Shown: positions 1 to 6,204 of the stretch, piece after piece | Layout: each line of letters opens with the position of its first letter | How positions within the stretch are numbered: the stretch's first letter is position 1 | Assembly: GCA_025450255.1 (NCBI GenBank) | Contig: JANWHV010000238.1 | Span: 1-10,596, forward strand | Origin: Chloroflexota bacterium | GTDB taxonomy: Bacteria; Chloroflexota; UBA5177; JANWHV01 | Reading direction: 5' to 3' | Length of the DNA stretch: 10,596 nucleotides | Position numbers and translations under genes: made by a program | Notes under the pieces: generated by a model | Told to the model about the DNA's origin: nothing | What the model saw: the letters and a program-made list of their open reading frames with translations, nothing else | Databases searched by the model: none

Positions 1-444
1 GTCGACTCGCAGGCTGACCGGTGTTTCGTGTACGACCTGGATGTTTGGGTGTACCTCAATCAGGCCCTCGCGAATGCGCTTGATGTATTGGTTGAGTCGC
101 GCCACGCCATGGGAATCGACGCCGCGCAGATCGGCGGCAACCAGCACATCGGCGGTTGTCCAGGCGTCCTGGGGTGGAACGTCGAGTGCTGACAGCAGCT
201 CAGATACGAAGTGGCGAAGCTGATCCGCGTCGACACGCACCGCGCCGCCTGCTTCCGGCGGCTTGATCGTGGCGACAAGATCGGCGACGAACTCCTTGAG
301 CTTCGAGTCGTCGAGGTTGTCGACGATGCTTTGCTGGTCGGGTAGATTCAAGCTGGTAAGCAGATTTCCGACCACGCGCTTTAGCTGGTCGCTGTCCAGC
401 TTTTCAAAATCAAGCGTGTCGGATCGGCTACTTGTCTTCGGCAT
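1..444 (-). CDS. Ldh_2-family malate/L-lactate/ureidoglycolate-type dehydrogenase, 3' end outside window
   Basis: The reverse strand reads open from ATG 444-442 to the window edge (148 codons) with no stop. Residues 70-148 match the N terminus of the Ldh_2 (YlbC/AllD/ComC) NAD(P)-dependent 2-hydroxyacid dehydrogenases; the key signature is ADLRGVDSHGVARL at about 104-117, with the family's conserved His at 112, followed by QYIKRIREGLI. These enzymes interconvert 2-hydroxy and 2-oxo acids (malate, lactate, sulfolactate or ureidoglycolate) with a fold unrelated to classical MDH; the substrate cannot be told from this fragment. The start has GAGAGGA 10 nt upstream. From what I know of the family, members usually begin near residue 70, so residues 1-69 are an extension. 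It contains two copies of a motif that recurs at 71-92 (see findings). A GTG at residue 69 (240-238) is an alternative start but lacks a good ribosome site. The gene is divergent from mdh. Confidence 0.85.
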   Translation of the reverse strand, partial: MPKTSSRSDTLDFEKLDSDQLKRVVGNLLTSLNLPDQQSIVDNLDDSKLKEFVADLVATIKPPEAGGAVRVDADQLRHFVSELLSALDVPPQDAWTTADVLVAADLRGVDSHGVARLNQYIKRIREGLIEVHPNIQVVHETPVSLRVD

Positions 445-610
445 TAGCCATTAGTCCTCTCAAGAACTGGGTACGTAATAGGCTAGACATTCATGCAGAA
501 AGGGTACCAGAAGCGGGGCCGGTCCACCTATCCGCGGTTAGCTCGTGCCCGAATCGCGATCGTTGGCTGCACTCACCGCGTCGCGCTGTGAGTATCTCTC
601 TGGTTCAGGA

Positions 611-616
611 TATAAT
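611..616 (+). promoter_or_regulatory. candidate -10 box of mdh promoter
   Basis: A perfect TATAAT lies 88 nt before the mdh start, in an otherwise GC-rich intergenic region between divergent genes. No convincing -35 hexamer is present at 16-18 nt; CTGTGA at 586-591 is the best but is 19 nt away. I saw no clear counterpart for the divergent Ldh_2 gene. Confidence 0.4.
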
Positions 617-703
617 CGCCTCAGTCATTGCACCGCGGCGAGGCCAGATCGCCGAGCGCGGCGATGCGCTCATCATGCACGGGTTGCGAGCGGAGGATAG
701 ATA

Positions 704-1642
704 ATGCGGAAGAAGGTCACGGTAGTTGGGGTTGGTATGGTCGGTGGCGCGACGGTCCAATACCTCGCGAAAAAAGACTATTGCGATATCGTGATGGTCG
801 ATGTCGTAGAGGGCCTGCCACAGGGAAAGGCGCTCGACCTGCACCAGGCCGGCCCAATTGAAGGGTTCGACGGCCGGCTCATTGGCACCACAAACTATGA
901 GGACACCGCGAACTCGGACGTGGTGGTAATTTCGTCTGGATTGCCGCGTAAGCCCGGCATGAGCCGTGACGACCTTCTGTTCCAGAACGCCTTAATCGTA
1001 CAGTCGGTGGTGGAGAAAATCGCCGAACATTCTCCGAACGCGGTGCTGATTATTGTCACAAACCCGCTGGACGCCATGGCGCAACTGGCCTACCACACGA
1101 GCGGCTTTCCGCGCAGCCGCGTTCTTGGCATGGCCGGCGTCCTCGATTCGGCGCGCTTTAGAAGCTTCATCGCGGAGGAGCTCAACGTGTCGGTGCAGGA
1201 GGTCAACGGCTTCGTGCTGGGTGGCCATGGCGACACGATGGTACCGCTGCCGCGATACTCGACTGTCGCCGGTATTCCCATCACCGAATTGATCTCCGCG
1301 GAACGCATCACGGAAATCTGTCACCGAACCGCGTATGGCGGTGGAGAAATCGTCTCCTTACTAAAGACCGGAAGCGCCTTTTACGCGCCCGGCTCCGCGG
1401 TCTGCACGATGGTGGACGCCATACTGATGGACAAGCGTCGTATCTTGCCCTGCACCGTGTTGCTGGAAGGCGAATACGATGTGCGCGGGTTATACATGGG
1501 TGTGCCGGTCAAGCTTGGCGCCAACGGGGTCGAGGAGATCATTCAGATCACGCTGACCGATGATGAGCGTGTCGCCTTCCAAAAGTCGGCGGCAGCGGTG
1601 CAGGAGTTGATTGATACGCTTCGCACGCGGATAATCTTCTAG
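704..1642 (+). CDS. mdh: NAD-dependent malate dehydrogenase, LDH-like type
   Basis: The gene encodes a 312-residue cytosolic enzyme that interconverts malate and oxaloacetate with NAD in the TCA cycle. The N terminus has the Rossmann glycine motif GVGMVGG (9-15), and Asp33 at the end of beta-2 suggests NAD rather than NADP. The substrate loop [10 protein letters not shown] (81-90) carries Arg82 and Arg88; arginine at the first position is the malate-specific signature, where lactate dehydrogenases have glutamine. Asn120 (VTNPLD), Asp148 and Arg151 ([11 protein letters not shown]) and catalytic His175 ([10 protein letters not shown]) are all present, so the enzyme should be active. Length is typical of the tetrameric LDH-like MDH group of Chloroflexus and Bacillus. 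The start is ATG with GGAGGA (692-697) 6 nt upstream. It stands alone, divergent from the Ldh_2 gene and convergent with nadK. Confidence 0.97.
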   Translation: MRKKVTVVGVGMVGGATVQYLAKKDYCDIVMVDVVEGLPQGKALDLHQAGPIEGFDGRLIGTTNYEDTANSDVVVISSGLPRKPGMSRDDLLFQNALIVQSVVEKIAEHSPNAVLIIVTNPLDAMAQLAYHTSGFPRSRVLGMAGVLDSARFRSFIAEELNVSVQEVNGFVLGGHGDTMVPLPRYSTVAGIPITELISAERITEICHRTAYGGGEIVSLLKTGSAFYAPGSAVCTMVDAILMDKRRILPCTVLLEGEYDVRGLYMGVPVKLGANGVEEIIQITLTDDERVAFQKSAAAVQELIDTLRTRIIF

Positions 1643-1647
1643 ACGCT

Positions 1648-1667
1648 GGTTGGTTGGGCCGGGGTGG
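1648..1667 (+). other. G-run cluster, possible two-tier G-quadruplex
   Basis: Five G-runs (2, 2, 3, 4 and 2 Gs) separated by 1-2 nt start 6 nt after the mdh stop codon, on the mdh mRNA strand. They lie in the 183-nt gap between the convergent mdh and nadK genes, where I found no clear intrinsic terminator. Whether it folds or acts is unknown. Confidence 0.25.
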
Positions 1668-1825
1668 ATAGGAGGCGCTGTGATCGACCTGGCCGCGGAA
1701 GCTATTCACCGTCGTGCTGGTGGGCGCGGTGGGTGCGCGTGGCGTCTCCATGGCCATCCTCCTCCCCATTGGGCTTGCGGCAGCGCACCTCCCGCACCCT
1801 GCTCCCAACCTGATTAACCAGCGAT

Positions 1826-2704
1826 TTAGTGGCCGATGCCCAGCTTATGCACGAGCGTGTGATAAAAGTAGGTGCATTCTTGCCCGCGCAGAAACTTCGC
1901 CATATGGGGTCCGACCTGGACAACGGTGGTGTCACCCGATCGAAGCTCGACATCGCTTTGACCGTCGAAGCTCGCGCTTGCCTCGTGGTCGGTGTGTACG
2001 GTCAGACGCACCTCCGTGGTAGCGGGCAGCACCAATGGGCTGCGCATGGAGAGATGCGCGCTGATAGGGGTGAGCACGAGGTTCCGCACCTCGGGGTGAA
2101 GAATTGGGCCGCCCGCGGCGAGCGAGTACCCGGTCGAGCCTGTCGGCGTGGCCACCAGCACGCCATCCGCGGTATAGGTAGTCAGATGATGACCGTCGAT
2201 ACCGGCATCTATGCGCACGACACGGGATAGGTGCCGTCTGGCCACGACTACCTCGTTGAGACAATCATAGGTTCCCACTATCTCGCTACCGCGGATGAGC
2301 CGAGCGGCGATCATCATGCGCTCTTCGATCCAGTAGTTCCCATGCACTATACTTGGCAGTCGATTGAGCACATCCGCGGGCTCTACTTCCGACAGGAAGC
2401 CGATCTTTCCCATGTTGATGCCGATAATCGGCACGCCCAACGGCGCGGCCATGCGGGCGGCGCGCAAGAGGCTGCCGTCACCGCCAAGCGTGATACAAGC
2501 GTCAGCCGTACCCAGGGCGGCTTGAACCTCGGTCGAGCCCCACACCGATCCGGTCCACACGTCGATGCCATGCGCTTCCAGAAGTGCAACTACCGTGAGC
2601 ATTAGCTCGTGGGCGGCAGGGACTTTCGGATGCGACAGAACGACGATGCGCCGCAGCGGTTCATTCGTAAAAGGGACTTCAGGGAGGTGCGGGAGCTGTG
2701 ACAA
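1826..2704 (-). CDS. nadK: NAD kinase
   Basis: The 292-residue protein phosphorylates NAD to NADP using ATP or polyphosphate in the cytosol and is normally essential for NADPH supply. The family motifs are complete: GGDG at 74-77 (nucleotide binding and catalysis), GKIGFLSE at 99-106, the NE pair at 150-151, TADGVLVATPTGSTGYS at 178-194 and the following AGGP at 197-200. Length fits the usual 270-300. The start is TTG (2704-2702), supported by AGAGGG (2716-2711) 6 nt upstream, and it lies inside the end of tlyA (26-nt overlap), so translation is probably coupled. tlyA-nadK is a widespread bacterial pairing, often followed by recN. Here recN does not follow: the gene ends convergently with mdh. 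Confidence 0.97.
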   Translation of the reverse strand: MSQLPHLPEVPFTNEPLRRIVVLSHPKVPAAHELMLTVVALLEAHGIDVWTGSVWGSTEVQAALGTADACITLGGDGSLLRAARMAAPLGVPIIGINMGKIGFLSEVEPADVLNRLPSIVHGNYWIEERMMIAARLIRGSEIVGTYDCLNEVVVARRHLSRVVRIDAGIDGHHLTTYTADGVLVATPTGSTGYSLAAGGPILHPEVRNLVLTPISAHLSMRSPLVLPATTEVRLTVHTDHEASASFDGQSDVELRSGDTTVVQVGPHMAKFLRGQECTYFYHTLVHKLGIGH

Positions 2705-3497
2705 GGATTACCCTCTGAATCTCGTCTTCCAGATCGATAGTCGGACTGCGCGGATCCTGATGAAGCCAGGCCAGGAACTCACGGTTTCCGGCTGGACCGG
2801 TTATTGGCGACGACATGAGTCCGCCTAAAAGCCAGCCATCGTCCCGCGCGTTGGACAGTACTCGACGCAACACGCCGGCGTGCGCGAGCGGGTCTCGTAC
2901 CACACCTCCCTTTCCGACAAGGCTCCTACCTGCCTCAAATTGGGGCTTGATCAGACATACGGCCTGTCCATTGGCCGTGAGCAATCGTCGTATGGGCGGC
3001 AGGACAAGGTCGAGGGAGATGAAAGCTACGTCGATTGTAGCCATTGACGGCAGCTCAGGCAAAGAAGTGAGGTAGCGGATGTTGGTGCGATCCATAACCA
3101 CGACCCGTGGATCGGTGCGTAGGCTCCAGGCAATTTGACCGTATCCGACGTCCACGGCGTAGACCCGTGTTGCGCCGCGCCTCAGCAGAACGTCTGTAAA
3201 GCCGCCGGTTGAGGCGCCGGCGTCCAGGGTCACACGGCCGGCGACGTCTATAGGAAATCGATCCAGCGCCGCGACGAGCTTGAACCCGCCCCTGCTTGCG
3301 TATTGCACAGGTGGCTGTTCAACATGGATAACGGCGGCGCGGGCGATCGACTGGCCCGGTTTGAGCGTGACTGCGCCATCGACGGTGACGTGCCCAGCCT
3401 CGATCAGGCTACGGGCCTCACCGCGGCCTCGCGCCGCGCCAGTCTCGACCAACAGTTGGTCGAGTCGCGGGCGATTGACCGGCTCTGGTCGGCTCAC
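2679..3497 (-). CDS. tlyA: TlyA family rRNA (cytidine-2'-O)-methyltransferase / hemolysin A
   Basis: The protein has 272 residues, with an N-terminal S4 RNA-binding domain (about 11-60, RLDQLLVETGAARGRGEARSLI) and an FtsJ-like SAM-dependent methyltransferase domain (about 68-262). In characterised members it 2'-O-methylates cytidines of 16S and/or 23S rRNA, and loss gives capreomycin resistance. SAM motif I is DAGASTGGF at 92-100; NIRYL at 139-143 and IKPQFEAG at 183-190 are typical. The K-D-K-E catalytic set appears intact as Lys73, Asp156, Lys184 and Glu240 (assigned by motif position). The start is GTG at 3497, directly before the S4 domain, with a weak GAGG 10 nt upstream. The same frame stays open upstream to the stop of the preceding kinase but holds no other start codon. 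Its start overlaps a small candidate ORF and a GC hairpin. Confidence 0.95.
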   Translation of the reverse strand: MSRPEPVNRPRLDQLLVETGAARGRGEARSLIEAGHVTVDGAVTLKPGQSIARAAVIHVEQPPVQYASRGGFKLVAALDRFPIDVAGRVTLDAGASTGGFTDVLLRRGATRVYAVDVGYGQIAWSLRTDPRVVVMDRTNIRYLTSLPELPSMATIDVAFISLDLVLPPIRRLLTANGQAVCLIKPQFEAGRSLVGKGGVVRDPLAHAGVLRRVLSNARDDGWLLGGLMSSPITGPAGNREFLAWLHQDPRSPTIDLEDEIQRVILVTAPAPP

Positions 3498-3595
3498 CGC
3501 CGGCCGGCCTCGGCGGCGCGAGTCTCGCGTTGCCTGGTTGCGCGGGAGGAGGGCATAGGCCCTGGCGCGGCATAGAGGAGAGGTTGTTCGGGCAT
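3494..3595 (-). CDS. possible 33-codon leader ORF upstream of tlyA
   Basis: An ATG at 3595-3593 is preceded by GAGGA (3605-3601) with a 5-nt spacer, a better ribosome site than that of tlyA itself. The 33-codon frame begins MPEQPLLYAAPGP and ends in an Arg/Ala-rich tail. It stops at TGA 3496-3494, overlapping the tlyA GTG as GTGA, the usual geometry of coupled translation. I recognise no protein family. It is too short for exonuclease VII small subunit (xseB), which often sits near tlyA. It could be a leader peptide or chance; the short length and biased composition keep confidence low. Confidence 0.3.
   Translation of the reverse strand: MPEQPLLYAAPGPMPSSRATRQRETRAAEAGRR
3495..3516 (-). promoter_or_regulatory. 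GC hairpin over the tlyA start region
   Basis: In the tlyA mRNA, CCGCCG (3516-3511) can pair with CGGCGG (3502-3497) across an 8-nt loop. The stem and loop cover the only SD-like GAGG, and the stem ends on the first base of the GTG start. A ribosome translating the small upstream ORF would pass through and open it. Confidence 0.35.
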
Positions 3596-3635
3596 CACCG
3601 TCCTCGGTGCGATGAACCCCGATATAGGCGGCGGT

Positions 3636-5534
3636 TCAACTTCGTTGGGCAGTTTGAGTTTGCGAGCGGCCAGGCGAGGCAGCGGGAGGGCAAAAGACCA
3701 GGGTAAAGCGAGCGCCCGGGTCCCCGGCCCAGTTGACCTGGCCGCGCAGGTCGGCTTCCACGAGTGTTCTAACGATAGACAGGCCGAGGCCCTTGTTTTT
3801 GTTCAAGGTGAAGTTATCCGGCAGCCCGTTGCCGTCGTCCGCGACGCTCACCCAGACGTCGGAGCCATGGCGGCCGTAGAGCACGCGCACGATACCGAAG
3901 TCACGTCCCTTCATGCCGTGACGAATGGCGTTGGTCAGTAGCTCGTTCAACAAGATGGCGAGCGTCGTGGCCTCCCTGGTTTCCAGCTCGATGGTGTCAC
4001 CTTCCGTGACGAACTTTATGGCGCCTTTATGAGCAATCGTCGGCTCCAGCAACTCGATCACCTTGAGCGCCACCTCGCCGATCGTCGTCACGCCGATCGC
4101 CTGCCGAGACAAAAGATCGTGGGCGGCGGCGATGCTGCGCACCCGATTGTAGCTCTCTCGCAGCGTCTGGCCTGCCTCCTCCGACTTGCTATGGCGGAGG
4201 GCCAACGATAGCAACGACGCCACGGTCTGCAAGTTGTTTTTGACGCGATGGTGAAGCTCTGAGAGCAAGACTGACTTGGCCTCAAGATTTTGTTGCGTGG
4301 CTTGGTGCATCTGTGCGTTTTCAATAGCCATGGCTGCTTCACAGGCGAAATCGGTCAGCAGGTCGCTGGTCTCGCCATCGAAAACTTGGTCGACTTTACC
4401 ATAGACCGCCAGGGCGCCGTAGGTAGAGCCATGTCCGCGGAGAGGCACGCACAGCAGTGCGCGGCGGGCATCGTCGTCCTCGCCAGGAAGCGGCACAAGC
4501 TGGTGAGTGCCTTGCTGAATGGCGGCTCGGGCGATTTCCTGCACAAATCGCGGATGCTGCAGCTCGCCATCACCGCAATGTGCTTCCACCCGAAGCTCCT
4601 GGCCTTTCCGGGCAAGGATGACGCTACTATCGCCCTGGCAGAGGCTCAATGCCTGGCGGGCGATGGTGTTCAGTACGCGCCGCAGATCGAGGCTGCTGGC
4701 AACGGCGACCACGACCTGGTGCAGCGTGGTCAGGGCGTTGACTTTCTGGCGAAGCTGCGCGTCGGTTTGACCATATGACCGCGCGTTTTCAATGGAGAGG
4801 CCAAGCTGGCCGGATATCATTTCCAGGAAGCTTATCTCGTCGTCGGTGAACGTCCGGCACTCACGGGTCTGCACGTTGAGCACGCCCAGGGTCTGCTCGC
4901 CGGCCGTTGCCGTTATTGGCACGGAGAGGATCGAGTGGTAGTCGTCCTCTTTGGTTTCAGGCAGGTACTTGGTCCGGGCGTCAAGCCAGACGTCAGAGAC
5001 GGAGACGGATCTCCCCTGCTGGGCTGCCCAGCCGGTCAGGCCCTCGCCGATCGATAAACGCGCAACGCCAACGGCGGAAACGTCGAGACCAAATGTCGCG
5101 CGCAGGACAAGTTGATTCGGGCCTTGCCGCAAGTAAATCGAGCATACCTCCACGCCCATTACGTCCGCCACGGCATGCACGACCTTGTTCAGTACGGTTG
5201 TTTCGTCCAGGCTGCTCGTGGCGACAGAATTCACGCGTTGCAGTGCCTTCAGCTCGGCCCTATGCCGTTCGAGCTCTACGCGCATTTCGGCCGTACCGTC
5301 GGCGCTCGCGCGTGCCAGGCTATCCTGGAACCCTCTGGCGACGGCCGCGGCCTGGACGGGTGCGTCGTTACCAGGCGCAAGGGCGCTCAAGACCGAGGGA
5401 AGGGGTATGCCGCGATGATAGAGTGCGGAGCCAAGTGACTCCAGGGCACTCGCGCCGCGGGCCGCGGCAATGCCAAGTTCGGCGGAGATGCCGTCCAGGG
5501 CCTCCGCTTCAAACGTCGTGGTAGTTTCGATCAT
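3636..5534 (-). CDS. soluble GAF-GAF sensor histidine kinase, HisKA_2 type
   Basis: The 632-residue protein has no membrane segment, so it should sense cytoplasmic signals. Order of domains: N-terminal helical region (1-80), short coiled coil (about 82-100), GAF 1 (about 105-250, with IGEGLTGWAAQQGR at 162-175), GAF 2 (about 265-405), HisKA_2 dimerisation/phosphoacceptor domain (about 420-500) and HATPase_c (about 515-615). The phosphoacceptor motif is ELHHRVKNNLQ (426-436), with His429 the likely site. The N box is NELLTNAIRHG (530-540), the G1 box DDGNG (566-570) and the G2 box GLGLS (582-586), so the kinase looks complete. Ligands of the GAF domains cannot be read from sequence. The ATG has GAGGA 3 nt upstream and lies 28 nt after the response-regulator stop, suggesting one operon. 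HisKA_2 kinases are often paired with ANTAR-type regulators; here the neighbour is NarL-type. Confidence 0.9.
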   Translation of the reverse strand: MIETTTTFEAEALDGISAELGIAAARGASALESLGSALYHRGIPLPSVLSALAPGNDAPVQAAAVARGFQDSLARASADGTAEMRVELERHRAELKALQRVNSVATSSLDETTVLNKVVHAVADVMGVEVCSIYLRQGPNQLVLRATFGLDVSAVGVARLSIGEGLTGWAAQQGRSVSVSDVWLDARTKYLPETKEDDYHSILSVPITATAGEQTLGVLNVQTRECRTFTDDEISFLEMISGQLGLSIENARSYGQTDAQLRQKVNALTTLHQVVVAVASSLDLRRVLNTIARQALSLCQGDSSVILARKGQELRVEAHCGDGELQHPRFVQEIARAAIQQGTHQLVPLPGEDDDARRALLCVPLRGHGSTYGALAVYGKVDQVFDGETSDLLTDFACEAAMAIENAQMHQATQQNLEAKSVLLSELHHRVKNNLQTVASLLSLALRHSKSEEAGQTLRESYNRVRSIAAAHDLLSRQAIGVTTIGEVALKVIELLEPTIAHKGAIKFVTEGDTIELETREATTLAILLNELLTNAIRHGMKGRDFGIVRVLYGRHGSDVWVSVADDGNGLPDNFTLNKNKGLGLSIVRTLVEADLRGQVNWAGDPGARFTLVFCPPAASPGRSQTQTAQRS

Positions 5535-5562
5535 TGTTCCTCAGCGCCCCTTGGGCGACGCC

Positions 5563-6204
5563 TCAGATCAGCCCCTCCTTGGCGGCGACGTAGAGCGCCG
5601 AGACGCGGTTTGTCGCTCCCAATTTATCCATTATCTTCTGGAGCTGATCCTTGATTGTGCCTTCGCTAACATAGAGTTTCGTGGCGATCTGCCGGTTCGT
5701 GTGGCCTTCCGCCATTAATTTCAGGATACTCACTTCACGCTCTGTCAGGACAGGCCTGTTCCGTTCGCTCTCCCGCTTGAGACGCTCAACCACCACGGTG
5801 TGGACCTTTCGGTCGAGAAATGCCTCGCCCTGCGCGACGTCTCGAATCGATCGCTTGAGGTCTGTGCGTTCAACATCCTTAATGACATAACCCTTCGCGC
5901 CAGCCTGAATACAGCGATTGATGGTGTCGCTGTCGAGGAAGGCGGTGAGGATGATCACCCGAACGTCGGGAAACCTGGAGGTGATTTCGCGGCATACTTC
6001 GATGCCGTCCGCGCCCGGCATACGCATGTCAAGCAGAACGACACTTGGCTTGAGGCGAGCGATGGCCAGCAGCCCGGAGGCGCCGTCCGACGCCTCGCCC
6101 ACCACCTCAATATCCGGTTCCTGGCTCAGTATGGACGAAAGGCCTTCGCGCACGATATCGTGATCGTCGACAATGAGCAGCTTAATGGGCGTTGACGTGG
6201 TCAT
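5563..6204 (-). CDS. NarL/FixJ-family response regulator
   Basis: The 213-residue regulator has a receiver domain (about 7-122) and a C-terminal LuxR-type helix-turn-helix (about 150-211), typical in length and layout for NarL/UhpA transcription factors. The acidic pair is Asp13-Asp14, the phosphorylation site is Asp59 (VVLLDMRMPG), and the conserved switch residues are Thr87 (ILTAF) and Lys109 (GYVIKD). The DNA-binding part runs LTEREVSILKLMAEGHTNRQIA (153-174), then the recognition-helix region SEGTIKDQLQKIMDKL; the usual His in VKxHL is Gln here, which may reflect target specificity. ATG at 6204 has GAGGGG 7 nt upstream, inside the end of the membrane kinase gene (23-nt overlap), so the two are probably translated together. 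Target promoters are unknown; the divergent pilin gene beyond the kinase is a reasonable candidate. Confidence 0.95.
   Translation of the reverse strand: MTTSTPIKLLIVDDHDIVREGLSSILSQEPDIEVVGEASDGASGLLAIARLKPSVVLLDMRMPGADGIEVCREITSRFPDVRVIILTAFLDSDTINRCIQAGAKGYVIKDVERTDLKRSIRDVAQGEAFLDRKVHTVVVERLKRESERNRPVLTEREVSILKLMAEGHTNRQIATKLYVSEGTIKDQLQKIMDKLGATNRVSALYVAAKEGLI

Noticed and set aside
1714..2022. Plus-strand frame with a hydrophobic start (LVGAVGARGVSMAILLPIGLAAA) in the mdh-nadK gap
   Set aside because: It runs about 200 nt antisense into the 3' end of nadK, has no good ribosome site at its start, and after the hydrophobic part it is an Arg/Cys-rich shadow. A small protein or relic cannot be excluded but is not supported.
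3498..3635. In-frame, stop-free 46-codon gap between the soluble kinase TGA and the tlyA GTG, suggesting possible readthrough to a kinase-TlyA fusion
   Set aside because: The single TGA has no visible readthrough or selenocysteine context, and stop-free stretches this short are common in GC-rich DNA. The kinase ends naturally after its ATPase domain.
4290..5524. Long plus-strand open frames (162 and 205 codons) opposite the soluble kinase
   Set aside because: They lie fully antisense to a well-supported GAF-GAF-HisKA_2 gene, have basic or low-complexity translations, and show no recognisable domain; they are shadows of GC-rich coding sequence.
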